Assembly: GCA_031263265.1 (NCBI GenBank)
Contig: JAISGE010000023.1
Coordinates: 1-12,750, forward strand
Direction: 5' to 3'
Source of the DNA: Treponema sp.
GTDB lineage: Bacteria > Spirochaetota > Spirochaetia > Treponematales > Breznakiellaceae
DNA length: 12,750 nucleotides
Shown: one piece after another, positions 7,801-12,750 of the stretch
Layout of the letters: each line of letters starts with the position of its first letter
How positions within the stretch are numbered: position 1 is the first letter of the stretch
Made by a program: the position numbers and the translations under genes
The notes under the pieces: model-generated
Seen by the model: only the letters and a program-made list of their open reading frames with translations
Database searches by the model: none
Told to the model about the DNA's origin: nothing

Positions 7801-8522
7801 GAGGCTTGCTGAAGCTCCGGGGCGTGGTGGGTTTGTTCCCTGCGCTTGCTGCAGGGGATGATGTGCTCATATACGATCCTGGGGATCCGGAACGGGAAAT
7901 TGCCCGCTTTGCGTTCCTGCGGAATCAGGAGTACAAGCGCTCAGGTGGGTTTAACCCCTGTCTTGCGGACTTCATCCTTCCCAAGGAGCATCCTGCCCAT
8001 ACTGCTCAAGGGCTTACCGGCTGGATTGGGCTGTTTGTATTGGGCGCGGGGTTCGGCCTCAAGGAATTGCAGGTTCCCTACCAGGAGCAGCAAGATACCT
8101 ATAAAAGCCTCCTCTTGGCAAGTCTGGCCAATAGTCTAGCCGAGGCCTTTACCGAGGTACTGCACCTGCGCGTTAGACGGGAATGGTGGGCCTATGTACC
8201 GGAAGAGGAGCAGCTTTCCATGGAAGATATTGCCTCAGGCAGGTATGCGGGTCTACGGCCTTGCTTTGGGTATCCTATTTGTCCGGATCATAGCGATAAA
8301 CGCATTGTCTTTGACCTTTTGGAAGCCCGGGAACGTTGCGGATTTACATTAACCGAATCTGCCATGATCATCCCGGCAGCTTCGGTATGCGGCATGTACC
8401 TTACCCATCCGAGCGCGTATTATTTCAGTCTTGGTTCTATTGGGGAGGATCAAGTAACTGATTGGGCAAGCCGAAAAGGAATCAGCCCTCAAGACGCCCG
8501 TAAACGGATAGGGAGGCTGTAA
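4854..8522 (+). CDS. metH: Cobalamin-dependent methionine synthase (MetH), complete
   Basis: Cytoplasmic enzyme that moves a methyl group from 5-methyltetrahydrofolate through cobalamin to homocysteine, making methionine. All modules are present: homocysteine-binding domain (about 8-330) with zinc ligands Cys244 (in GLNCSFG) and Cys307-Cys308 (GGCCGTTP); folate-binding domain (about 350-620, IGERTNVSGSRQF); cobalamin cap (about 645-735); cobalamin domain with GDVHDIG, where His756 is the cobalt ligand and Asp754 and Ser807 complete the ligand triad; and AdoMet reactivation domain (about 900-1220) with the R-x-x-x-G-Y motif starting at Arg1135 and LTES-A-M followed by PAASV. From ATG 4854 the protein has 1222 residues, and the zinc and cobalt ligands sit three positions below those of E. 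coli MetH (1227 residues), which supports this start. In-frame TTG 4785, ATG 4800 and ATG 4823 would add an unlikely tail. No ribosome-binding site precedes any of these starts. The presence of MetH implies a need for B12 made or imported by the cell. Confidence 0.97.
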   Translation: MNTKEQLTTLASQRILILDGAMGSLIQGYHLSEADFRGSRFASHTIDLIGCNDLLCLTKPEVISAIHTAYLQAGADIIETCSFNATSVSLADYGIGDLAYEISLAAASLARHAADTLSTPDKPRFVAGSMGPTAKSASISPDISDPGTRGISWDELEAAYYDNARGLVDGGADILIIETIFDTLNAKAAIFAVSRLMEERGIDLPLMISATISDAAGRLLAGQTLKAFCISVLHAKPWSIGLNCSFGAERLKVYSQELSGIAPCFTSVHPNAGMPNELGAYDASPESMASCLETYMQAGLLNIVGGCCGTTPAYIAALAAKAQGYRPRSIPALPRKTVFAGLEPLEVNPQGLTKIGERTNVSGSRQFLKLIQQEAYHQALGIARSMIEKGAHSINVSMDDPLLDAKAAMTQFLNLALSDPDIARVPITLDSSRWEVIETGLKLLQGKGLVNSLSLKDGEGEFLRRSRLARRYGAAVVVMLFDEQGQAATYERKIEVAHRAYTLLVQDGFPPEDMVFDGVVLTIATGIPEHDRYALDFIQACEWIHTHCPYAQVSGGIANLSFCFQGNDPVRNAMHGVLLKHAQAAGLSLAIVNPGTMVSYEDIDPELREAAEGAILCKQPDATETLLRVALARKDAKTKTTAQEPIESWRSWDPEAQILHAMLTGIDDYLEADVLALRAKYPHALEILEGPLMKSMQEVGDRFSAGQMFLPQVIRSARVLKKAVAALEPFITQEKAPGTLSSSAKILLATVKGDVHDIGKNIVGVVLGCNGYEILDLGVMVSSDQIIETALREQVAIIGLSGLITPSLDEMIRTAQEMEKRGLKIPLIIGGATTNLAHTALKIAPEYSGPVVYVPDASRSAEIVRALCSETERPRFLEALDNAYRTAAERHEALQAKRRLIPLQNARENKVQISWSSLLPEPKTKGVFECYNYPLSWVTPYIDWKGFLRAWDMTGVNTPGPKQAAQETLLEDAKALLAPIVARGLLKLRGVVGLFPALAAGDDVLIYDPGDPEREIARFAFLRNQEYKRSGGFNPCLADFILPKEHPAHTAQGLTGWIGLFVLGAGFGLKELQVPYQEQQDTYKSLLLASLANSLAEAFTEVLHLRVRREWWAYVPEEEQLSMEDIASGRYAGLRPCFGYPICPDHSDKRIVFDLLEARERCGFTLTESAMIIPAASVCGMYLTHPSAYYFSLGSIGEDQVTDWASRKGISPQDARKRIGRL

Positions 8523-8532
8523 CCGCCATAAA

Positions 8533-8566
8533 CGCAGATAGGGAACCTGCCAGTCCCCTATCTGCG
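8533..8566. terminator. Hairpin between convergent genes, probable bidirectional terminator
   Basis: cgcagataggg (8533-8543) and ccctatctgcg (8556-8566) pair perfectly around a 12-base loop. It lies between the metH stop (8520-8522) and the stop of the convergent gene (8592). T-runs are short on both sides (ctcttt downstream on +, ttta on -), so it is a modest terminator, but its position fits shared termination. Confidence 0.6.
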
Positions 8567-8591
8567 CTGCCTCTTTGGTCAGTTGGTTTGA

Positions 8592-10658
8592 CTACTTTTT
8601 GCCTTCGGCTTGTCGTTCCTTTATTATCTGCTTGAAAAGCGCATTGGCATCGATTTTCTCATCGACCCCAAACTGGGGTATACTCCCTGCACCATCCACG
8701 CTCCGGAAGAGGATCTCATCATCATGCTCATAAGCCCAACTGTTGTAATCATTCACCAAATGATCCAGCACCGTGGCAACCGCTAAGGTAAAGTATATAA
8801 GGGATGCGTTGTTCCTTTTCTTCTTCCCCAACAGCATATTAAGCCGCATAGAAAGGGGATTAGATACCTGAAAAACATATTCCGACCAGGGATTTTCGAT
8901 CCCTTCGCAGGGGGGGGCATCAAGTTCCGCGGTCCTTTGTTTGGCACTCAGGTCTATTTTCGCTGCCAGCGTGCTCAGACAACGACGCAATCTTCGAACC
9001 TCAGGATACACGGCGGTTATGCTGCTTTTCTTAAAAGGCGAAGATGATTTGTTTTCAAATTTATAATAGGGAAGATAATACAGCCGCTTGATCCATTGTA
9101 ATTCGTTATATATACGTTTTCCATAAGGGGATGTCCTCGCTTCCACCGAGGTATCTAAAAGCCGGCAATACTCTTGTAAACGATCCAGGTATTCCTTATT
9201 AAAGGTCACCTCAAAATCACGCCAATGCTCTAAGATGTCTTCCATAATTTGCCCAATCGGATCGGTAGCCTCGCCGGATCCAAGAATCGAGGTAAAGGTT
9301 ACGTACCTAAGCCCAAAAAACAATTCCTCTAAAATACGCATTAATATCACCACCTGCAGGAGCGGATCCGTAGGGGCAATCAGTTCATACCCTTTTCCTA
9401 AATCAAAGGTTTTGGCGAAATACGCATACAGATCAGGATACGTCGAAAGTCTATCCCAACCTGCCTTGGGAAACAGGGATTCCAAGGTCTTGAGGCCCCG
9501 CTCAACCGCTTTCTGCTCCGCTTCATCCGCAGCGCGCTGGGTAGCGGCTTCCCGCTCCTGTTTTTCGGTCTGCTTCTCATCTGCTTCTGAGCCCGATTTT
9601 TTTGTCTTATCTTCATTGTTCTTTTCATCATCCTGGGGGCTATCGGGAGAAATACAGTCTTCTTCCTTTACGTTAAGAAAGGCCATAATGCGGTTTCTTC
9701 GTTTTGAAAAGAAGAGATTATAGGGTATCCAGGTACTGGATACTAATTTCAGAAAGAGGGGATATAAAAGGTACTGTATATCCTTGCGTATGATCTGATA
9801 CGCATCCAGGGCAGCACGGATAAGGTTCTGATACTTATCCTTCGCTTCTATAGGACTTTCGATGTATAAGAATTTATAGAGTAACTTATAGGCTTCTTTA
9901 ATATGAAAGTCTACGGATAATTTTTCCAAAATAAAAAGGGGTCTATAAACATCCCGCACTATATCTGCACAATCAACGGTTCGGACCCTACGGGGGTTGA
10001 CCTGTATTCTGGCCATGATGCTGGTAATCCGTTCAATGTTCCAGTAACGGATGGTATCTAACACGGAGAATACAAACAGAGACATTTTCTTGATCTGTTC
10101 ATTACGGCGAAGATTATTCCGGGGAAACATGGTACGTGTAGAGAGCACCAAGATCTCGATCTGTTTATAATATTCGTTCAACCTTTTCGTAACAAAGAGC
10201 GGGCTTACAAAATCAGGAGCTTCCTTGATAAAACCGAACATAGACGCTAAAACCTGACTCACGGATTTTATATCAAATTCCGCTTGAGCGGCATATCGGT
10301 CCATCTTGAGCCGCTCATTATAGCTTGGCTTAACCGGTACTTGCGGATCATCCTCTATGTCCTGGTTTTTATGTTTACGTCCTTTTTTGCGGATAATCGA
10401 CTGTGCAACTTGAGACCTGGAACCCGGGTCCAGTTGACTCTGCCTTTGGTGCTGAACCGTAGTATCCGGGGTAAGTGAGCCTGCCTGCCTGCGTTCACGA
10501 CGGACCGTGCTTGTCTTGCTTGAAGGCTTTTCGGTCCCCACTTGTCCACCCAGCAATTTAGCCATCCGTTTTGCCTCATTGTCATCAACCACCCCTAACT
10601 TGTTCCGAACCCGATCCAATTCACCTGGTGCATATACCGCTTTCTCTTGTTTTGCCAT
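8592..10658 (-). CDS. Unrecognised 688-residue charged protein
   Basis: I do not recognise this protein. It has no signal peptide or membrane segment and is probably cytoplasmic. Residues 1-40 are a short ordered N-terminus, 41-115 are a basic, Gln/Ser/Arg-rich low-complexity stretch with KKGRKHK near 91-97, and 116-330 form a mostly helical region rich in Tyr, Leu and Arg. Residues 331-388 are a highly charged Asp/Glu/Lys linker leading into a helix, and 389-688 form a second helical region (FFGLRY, HWRDFEV, RLRRCL, LDHLVNDYNSW). The layout suggests two helical bodies joined by a flexible linker, perhaps a scaffold or nucleic-acid-associated protein, but that is a guess. It lies 59 bases after the DUF2804 gene on the same strand. 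ATG 10658 has no good ribosome-binding site but has TATAAT seven bases upstream; a later internal start is possible. Confidence 0.8.
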   Translation of the reverse strand: MAKQEKAVYAPGELDRVRNKLGVVDDNEAKRMAKLLGGQVGTEKPSSKTSTVRRERRQAGSLTPDTTVQHQRQSQLDPGSRSQVAQSIIRKKGRKHKNQDIEDDPQVPVKPSYNERLKMDRYAAQAEFDIKSVSQVLASMFGFIKEAPDFVSPLFVTKRLNEYYKQIEILVLSTRTMFPRNNLRRNEQIKKMSLFVFSVLDTIRYWNIERITSIMARIQVNPRRVRTVDCADIVRDVYRPLFILEKLSVDFHIKEAYKLLYKFLYIESPIEAKDKYQNLIRAALDAYQIIRKDIQYLLYPLFLKLVSSTWIPYNLFFSKRRNRIMAFLNVKEEDCISPDSPQDDEKNNEDKTKKSGSEADEKQTEKQEREAATQRAADEAEQKAVERGLKTLESLFPKAGWDRLSTYPDLYAYFAKTFDLGKGYELIAPTDPLLQVVILMRILEELFFGLRYVTFTSILGSGEATDPIGQIMEDILEHWRDFEVTFNKEYLDRLQEYCRLLDTSVEARTSPYGKRIYNELQWIKRLYYLPYYKFENKSSSPFKKSSITAVYPEVRRLRRCLSTLAAKIDLSAKQRTAELDAPPCEGIENPWSEYVFQVSNPLSMRLNMLLGKKKRNNASLIYFTLAVATVLDHLVNDYNSWAYEHDDEILFRSVDGAGSIPQFGVDEKIDANALFKQIIKERQAEGKK

Positions 10659-10665
10659 ACTCTAT

Positions 10666-10692
10666 ATTATAATATCTTCTTTTGCTTTTCAA
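10666..10692 (-). promoter_or_regulatory. Promoter-like sequence directly before the 688-residue gene
   Basis: On the minus strand a perfect TATAAT occupies 10671-10666 with TTGAAA at 10692-10687 (15-base spacing). Seven bases separate TATAAT from ATG 10658, so the transcript would have almost no leader. It lies in the 59-base gap after the DUF2804 gene. Confidence 0.45.
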
Positions 10693-10717
10693 GGAAGACT
10701 TGTCCCCTATTTTCGGC

Positions 10718-11767
10718 CTATACCCGTAGGTATAGATGCTCCCCTAAACCCCAGAGATTATGCACCGAGATCGGGTTTCCTTCCCCATCCAGGACCGTAC
10801 CGTTATAAAAGCCTAGGGGGGTATCAAACTCGGTCTTAACGAGCAATACATTTAGTTCATTGTGGATAAATTCCTTAGGACTAAAAACCAGATCCACCAT
10901 CCCCTCCATATCCTGGATTATCCAATCCGATTGGATCCCGTGGGGCATGGTAATGTACACAGGGGGCAGGGGGCTTAAACGGCCATTTACCCAGAGGGCA
11001 TTTTCGTTGTTCTTAAAGGTCTCTTTTGCCTGATTCTCCGCGATACTGAAGCCAAAGTAGCGGTTCCCGGTATCAAACCCAAAACCAGTACACCATACCG
11101 AATGCATACGATAGGGATAGTAGCCCTTAAAATCACCAAAAAACCCCAGGGTCTTGGCAGGATCCAGGGATAGGTGTCTACCTCCAAACACCATATCCCC
11201 CCTGACCGGGGCAAGTACCTTATACGCATACATACAGCGCCGTTCGGCGAACAGCAGGTTCACCACCAGAGGGCTAATCCGGCTTCTATCCACATCGTAC
11301 TCCAGATGGGCCGTAAAAGAAGGGTGTTTACGGGTCGCCCCAATATCCATATCCACCCTGATGGTATCGGTATCAAGCCAATTATGTATCCTGAAGAAAA
11401 ACCCATAAGACCGGCTGTCAATAGACGTGTTCGCAAGGCTCCGGGGCATCCGCCAGCCATTGAAGGGCATGATCTTTCTAAACTGGAGCCGTTCCTTGGT
11501 AGTTTTATCATATAAAACCACCTGAACCCACCGGTAACATTTAACATTACTGAACATCGCTTCAAGACAAAACCGGTCATCCTGAATCACAAAGGACTCC
11601 CATTCTTTGATTCGGTAGTCCAGCAACCATCGGGGCAAGGGACAGGGAAAAGGCCGGTGTATGGTCATAAGATCCACTTCATCAAACGCCTCGATCCAGG
11701 TCCCTTGAAGGGGTTTTCCTTGTTCAATGGGACTAGCCCTCATGGCTTGTATTTCCCTTGTATACAT
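10718..11767 (-). CDS. DUF2804 family protein
   Basis: A 349-residue protein with the features of the DUF2804 family, whose function is unknown: an N-terminal part with a F-P-x-P-L-P segment (40-45) and R-I-K-E-W (52-56), a central Asp/Tyr-rich beta region, the segment DFKGYYPYR (212-220) with W225 and the following GFGF strand, SIAENQ (241-246), ENALWVNG (255-262), DWIIQD (281-286), VDLVFSP (291-297), and a C-terminal GFYNG (319-323) followed by WGLGEH (339-344). The fold is probably an all-beta, lipocalin-like or carotenoid-hydratase-like sandwich; that is inference. There is no signal peptide. ATG 11767 has AAGGA at 11778-11774, six bases upstream, and a promoter further up. The 688-residue gene follows after 59 bases on the same strand, so the pair may form an operon. 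Confidence 0.85.
   Translation of the reverse strand: MYTREIQAMRASPIEQGKPLQGTWIEAFDEVDLMTIHRPFPCPLPRWLLDYRIKEWESFVIQDDRFCLEAMFSNVKCYRWVQVVLYDKTTKERLQFRKIMPFNGWRMPRSLANTSIDSRSYGFFFRIHNWLDTDTIRVDMDIGATRKHPSFTAHLEYDVDRSRISPLVVNLLFAERRCMYAYKVLAPVRGDMVFGGRHLSLDPAKTLGFFGDFKGYYPYRMHSVWCTGFGFDTGNRYFGFSIAENQAKETFKNNENALWVNGRLSPLPPVYITMPHGIQSDWIIQDMEGMVDLVFSPKEFIHNELNVLLVKTEFDTPLGFYNGTVLDGEGNPISVHNLWGLGEHLYLRV
11745..11757. repeat. 13-base direct repeat, copy in the first codons of the DUF2804 gene
   Basis: gcttgtatttccc here is identical to 11834-11846, 89 bases away. This copy lies in codons 4-8 of the DUF2804 gene, downstream of its promoter. Confidence 0.7.
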
Positions 11768-11812
11768 ACTATTTCCTTAGCTGAAGATACGGTAACACAC
11801 TTTTTTCTATAA

Positions 11813-11841
11813 AGTATACCTATTTGATAGATCGCTTGTAT
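11813..11841 (-). promoter_or_regulatory. Probable promoter of the DUF2804 gene
   Basis: On the minus strand TATACT at 11818-11813 is a good -10 element. At 17-base spacing the -35 would be atacaa at 11841-11836, a poor match, so the promoter may need an activator or rely on the -10. The leader would be about 40 bases with a normal ribosome-binding site before ATG 11767. Confidence 0.45.
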
Positions 11842-11846
11842 TTCCC
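11834..11846. repeat. 13-base direct repeat, copy over the -35 region
   Basis: gcttgtatttccc (gggaaatacaagc on the gene's strand) is the partner of 11745-11757. It covers the expected -35 position of the DUF2804 promoter, making it a possible operator half. Confidence 0.65.
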
Positions 11847-12021
11847 ATGAACTTGAGCGGAACTAGGCTAAACCATGAGGAAGCGCCCCTAAACCTCTCG
11901 GGGCATGATAAAGAAAAAATGGCTAAAGCGTCTCACGTTTTGAGTTAAGCAAAAATTTGCATGAAAACTTCCCACGCCTTTCGACGGTGCGGTTAAAAAA
12001 TGCGGGGGGTCAAGAATAGCC
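11847..12021. other. Non-coding gap between the DUF2804 and Rpn genes
   Basis: No convincing gene is seen here. It holds a 5-base G/C stem (gcccc 11885-11889, ggggc 11900-11904) without a T-run on either strand, a short A/T inverted repeat (gcaaaaatttgc at 11949-11960), and on the minus strand a TTTTTT run at 12000-11995 that may end the Rpn transcript after a weak stem near the stop (gccct/agggc). A 33-codon frame starts at 11847 (+) but lacks a ribosome-binding site. Confidence 0.5.
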
Positions 12022-12306
12022 CTAAGCCATTCCCAGGGCCTCGACCTGTTTTAGGGTTAGACCCGTATCCTCGGCTATTTGTCCCGCCGCGACACCCCGG
12101 CTTTTCATCTTCCGGGCTATTTCCAACTTCTCTTCCTGTCTGCCTTCCTTCCTGCCTTCCCGGTGTCCTTCCTCCAGTCCTTCCTGGCGAGCACCTTGCA
12201 TACGGGAATAATCATCCCGCTGCGCTTTTAACCGTGCTTCATAAAGTATCCGGGTTGCCTCGTCTTCACTCATCGCTTGCAGTTTGCAATATGCCTCTTT
12301 TATCAT
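12022..12306 (-). CDS. Possible internal small Rpn product (gene within gene)
   Basis: Inside the Rpn frame, ATG 12306-12304 is preceded by AAGGAAG (12319-12313) with six bases between, as good as a normal ribosome-binding site in this window. Translation from it gives the C-terminal 94 residues (MIKEAYCKLQ to the stop), containing the helical region, the EG repeats and the C-terminal segment but none of the nuclease motifs. In E. coli rpn genes, a small C-terminal protein made from an internal start is known to block the full-length toxin-like nuclease. That this happens here is inference; A/G-rich codons such as AGG-AAG could create the site by chance. Confidence 0.35.
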   Translation of the reverse strand: MIKEAYCKLQAMSEDEATRILYEARLKAQRDDYSRMQGARQEGLEEGHREGRKEGRQEEKLEIARKMKSRGVAAGQIAEDTGLTLKQVEALGMA

Positions 12307-12750
12307 CGGGTTCTTCCTTGCTAACATCGTAAACTCCTCCTCCCGTTCCGCCTTCAAAAACCTCAGCCAGTCCATCAACTTGCTGTCTTCATCCTCAGAA
12401 AGCCGGACCAGATTCAATACGTTTATCTCCATAAGCTCATTGAACAGAAAGTGTTCCTCCTGCTCCCTCATCCCAAATACCGTATGGTACCGTTCAGTCT
12501 CAGGAATAAAATCGTAATCCGTGATGACGATGGAAATCGCCTGTTTCAACTCCTGGTAATACCCGCCTATCCCTATCTGCTCGGTTATCATGTTTGAAAG
12601 GTAATAGCTTATTCGGGACCGCATCTCAGGCAGAGCGGAGATTTGTATCTCTATATCAATGGATTTTCCGTGGGCGGTACGTAGTTTTACGTCCAGGATT
12701 TCCAGCTTGTCGCCGCAGAACTCCCGCTTGAGCTGGGGGTCCACGATGGT
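12022..12750 (-). CDS. Rpn-family PD-(D/E)XK nuclease / transposase-like protein, 5' end outside window
   Basis: The frame is open through the window edge, so the N-terminus (expected about 50 residues with the D-x-x-F-K-x-x-F-G-type motif of this family) is missing. GTG 12744 is in frame but is not the natural start. Numbering from it, the catalytic core is visible: ILDVK (Asp18) and IEIQ (Glu32-x-Gln34), the D and E-x-Q form typical of Rpn / PDDEXK_2 proteins. Helical residues 45-180 follow, with YYLSNM near 47-52. Then come EG-rich tetrapeptide repeats (184-205) and a C-terminal GQIAEDTGLTLKQVEAL segment like the small helical end common in the family. Members cut DNA and promote RecA-independent recombination, and some act in phage defence. 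Family members are often annotated as transposases, but no inverted repeats or target duplications are visible here. A possible internal start is listed separately. Confidence 0.88.
   Translation of the reverse strand, partial: TIVDPQLKREFCGDKLEILDVKLRTAHGKSIDIEIQISALPEMRSRISYYLSNMITEQIGIGGYYQELKQAISIVITDYDFIPETERYHTVFGMREQEEHFLFNELMEINVLNLVRLSEDEDSKLMDWLRFLKAEREEEFTMLARKNPMIKEAYCKLQAMSEDEATRILYEARLKAQRDDYSRMQGARQEGLEEGHREGRKEGRQEEKLEIARKMKSRGVAAGQIAEDTGLTLKQVEALGMA
12130..12195 (-). repeat. EG-rich tetrapeptide repeat tract in the Rpn gene
   Basis: This A/G-rich tract encodes GARQEGLEEGHREGRKEGRQEE, about five four-residue units of the form x-x-E-G. On the plus strand it reads as repeated ccttcc blocks. 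Such tracts can gain or lose 12-base units by slippage without changing frame. Confidence 0.75.

Noticed and set aside
9235..9723. 162-codon Ser-rich frame on the + strand opposite the 688-residue gene
   Set aside because: It is the antisense of the charged linker; the Ser/Phe-rich product is what reversed Lys/Glu/Asp codons give. No ribosome-binding site or family match.
11885..11904. G/C hairpin as a terminator for either flanking gene
   Set aside because: The stem has only five pairs and no T-run follows on either strand; T-rich sequence precedes it on the minus strand instead.
11847..11948. 33-codon frame (ATG 11847, TAA at 11946-11948) between the DUF2804 and Rpn genes
   Set aside because: There is no ribosome-binding site, no recognisable product and the length is within chance expectation. 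It might be a gene remnant, but nothing proves it.
12022..12750. Complete insertion sequence around the Rpn / transposase-like gene
   Set aside because: No terminal inverted repeats or target-site duplication are visible on the downstream side and the upstream side is outside the window; Rpn proteins are often mislabelled as transposases.
1..12750. CRISPR array, tRNA or rRNA genes
   Set aside because: No regularly spaced identical repeats and no cloverleaf-like or rRNA-like sequence were found by reading the gaps on both strands.

Overview
The window looks like the chromosome of a spirochaete, most likely a Treponema-type host-associated species. The basis is the protein content: a spirochaete-style lipobox, a string of CsgG-like and LPP20-like envelope proteins, a DUF2804 protein beside a large unrecognised cytoplasmic protein, and an Rpn-type PD-(D/E)XK protein. 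Genus placement is inference; there is no rRNA or tRNA here to test it.

Region 1 (about 1-4713, + strand) is a run of six closely spaced genes for secreted or envelope proteins. In order they are: the 3' end of a fibronectin type III repeat protein, a short CsgG/FlgO-like protein, an LPP20-like periplasmic protein, an LPP20-like lipoprotein, a second CsgG-like protein with an extra N-terminal domain and a proline-rich linker, and a small outer-membrane beta-barrel. The first junction is a 4-base ATGA overlap, and the second has its ribosome-binding site on the stop codon. This points to one operon building or stabilising an envelope or surface structure. The two CsgG-like genes flank the two LPP20-like genes. 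The exact function cannot be read from the sequence.

Region 2 (about 4714-8580) holds a complete cobalamin-dependent methionine synthase gene (metH, + strand). All four modules and the main zinc, cobalt and AdoMet residues are visible. A terminator-like hairpin lies before it, and a hairpin after it sits between metH and the convergent gene. No B12 or SAM riboswitch was recognised in the leader.

Region 3 (about 8592-11767, - strand) has a DUF2804 gene followed by a 688-residue protein I do not recognise, probably co-transcribed, although the second gene also has its own TATAAT just before its start. Region 4 (11768-12021) is a non-coding gap with a promoter for the DUF2804 gene and a 13-base direct repeat. 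Region 5 (12022-12750, - strand) is the 3' part of an Rpn-family nuclease gene running off the window edge, with a possible in-frame internal start for a small C-terminal protein.

The most promising leads are the envelope cluster, the possible gene-within-gene in the Rpn locus, and the matching promoter-to-start geometry, suggesting leaderless mRNAs, at metH and the 688-residue gene.
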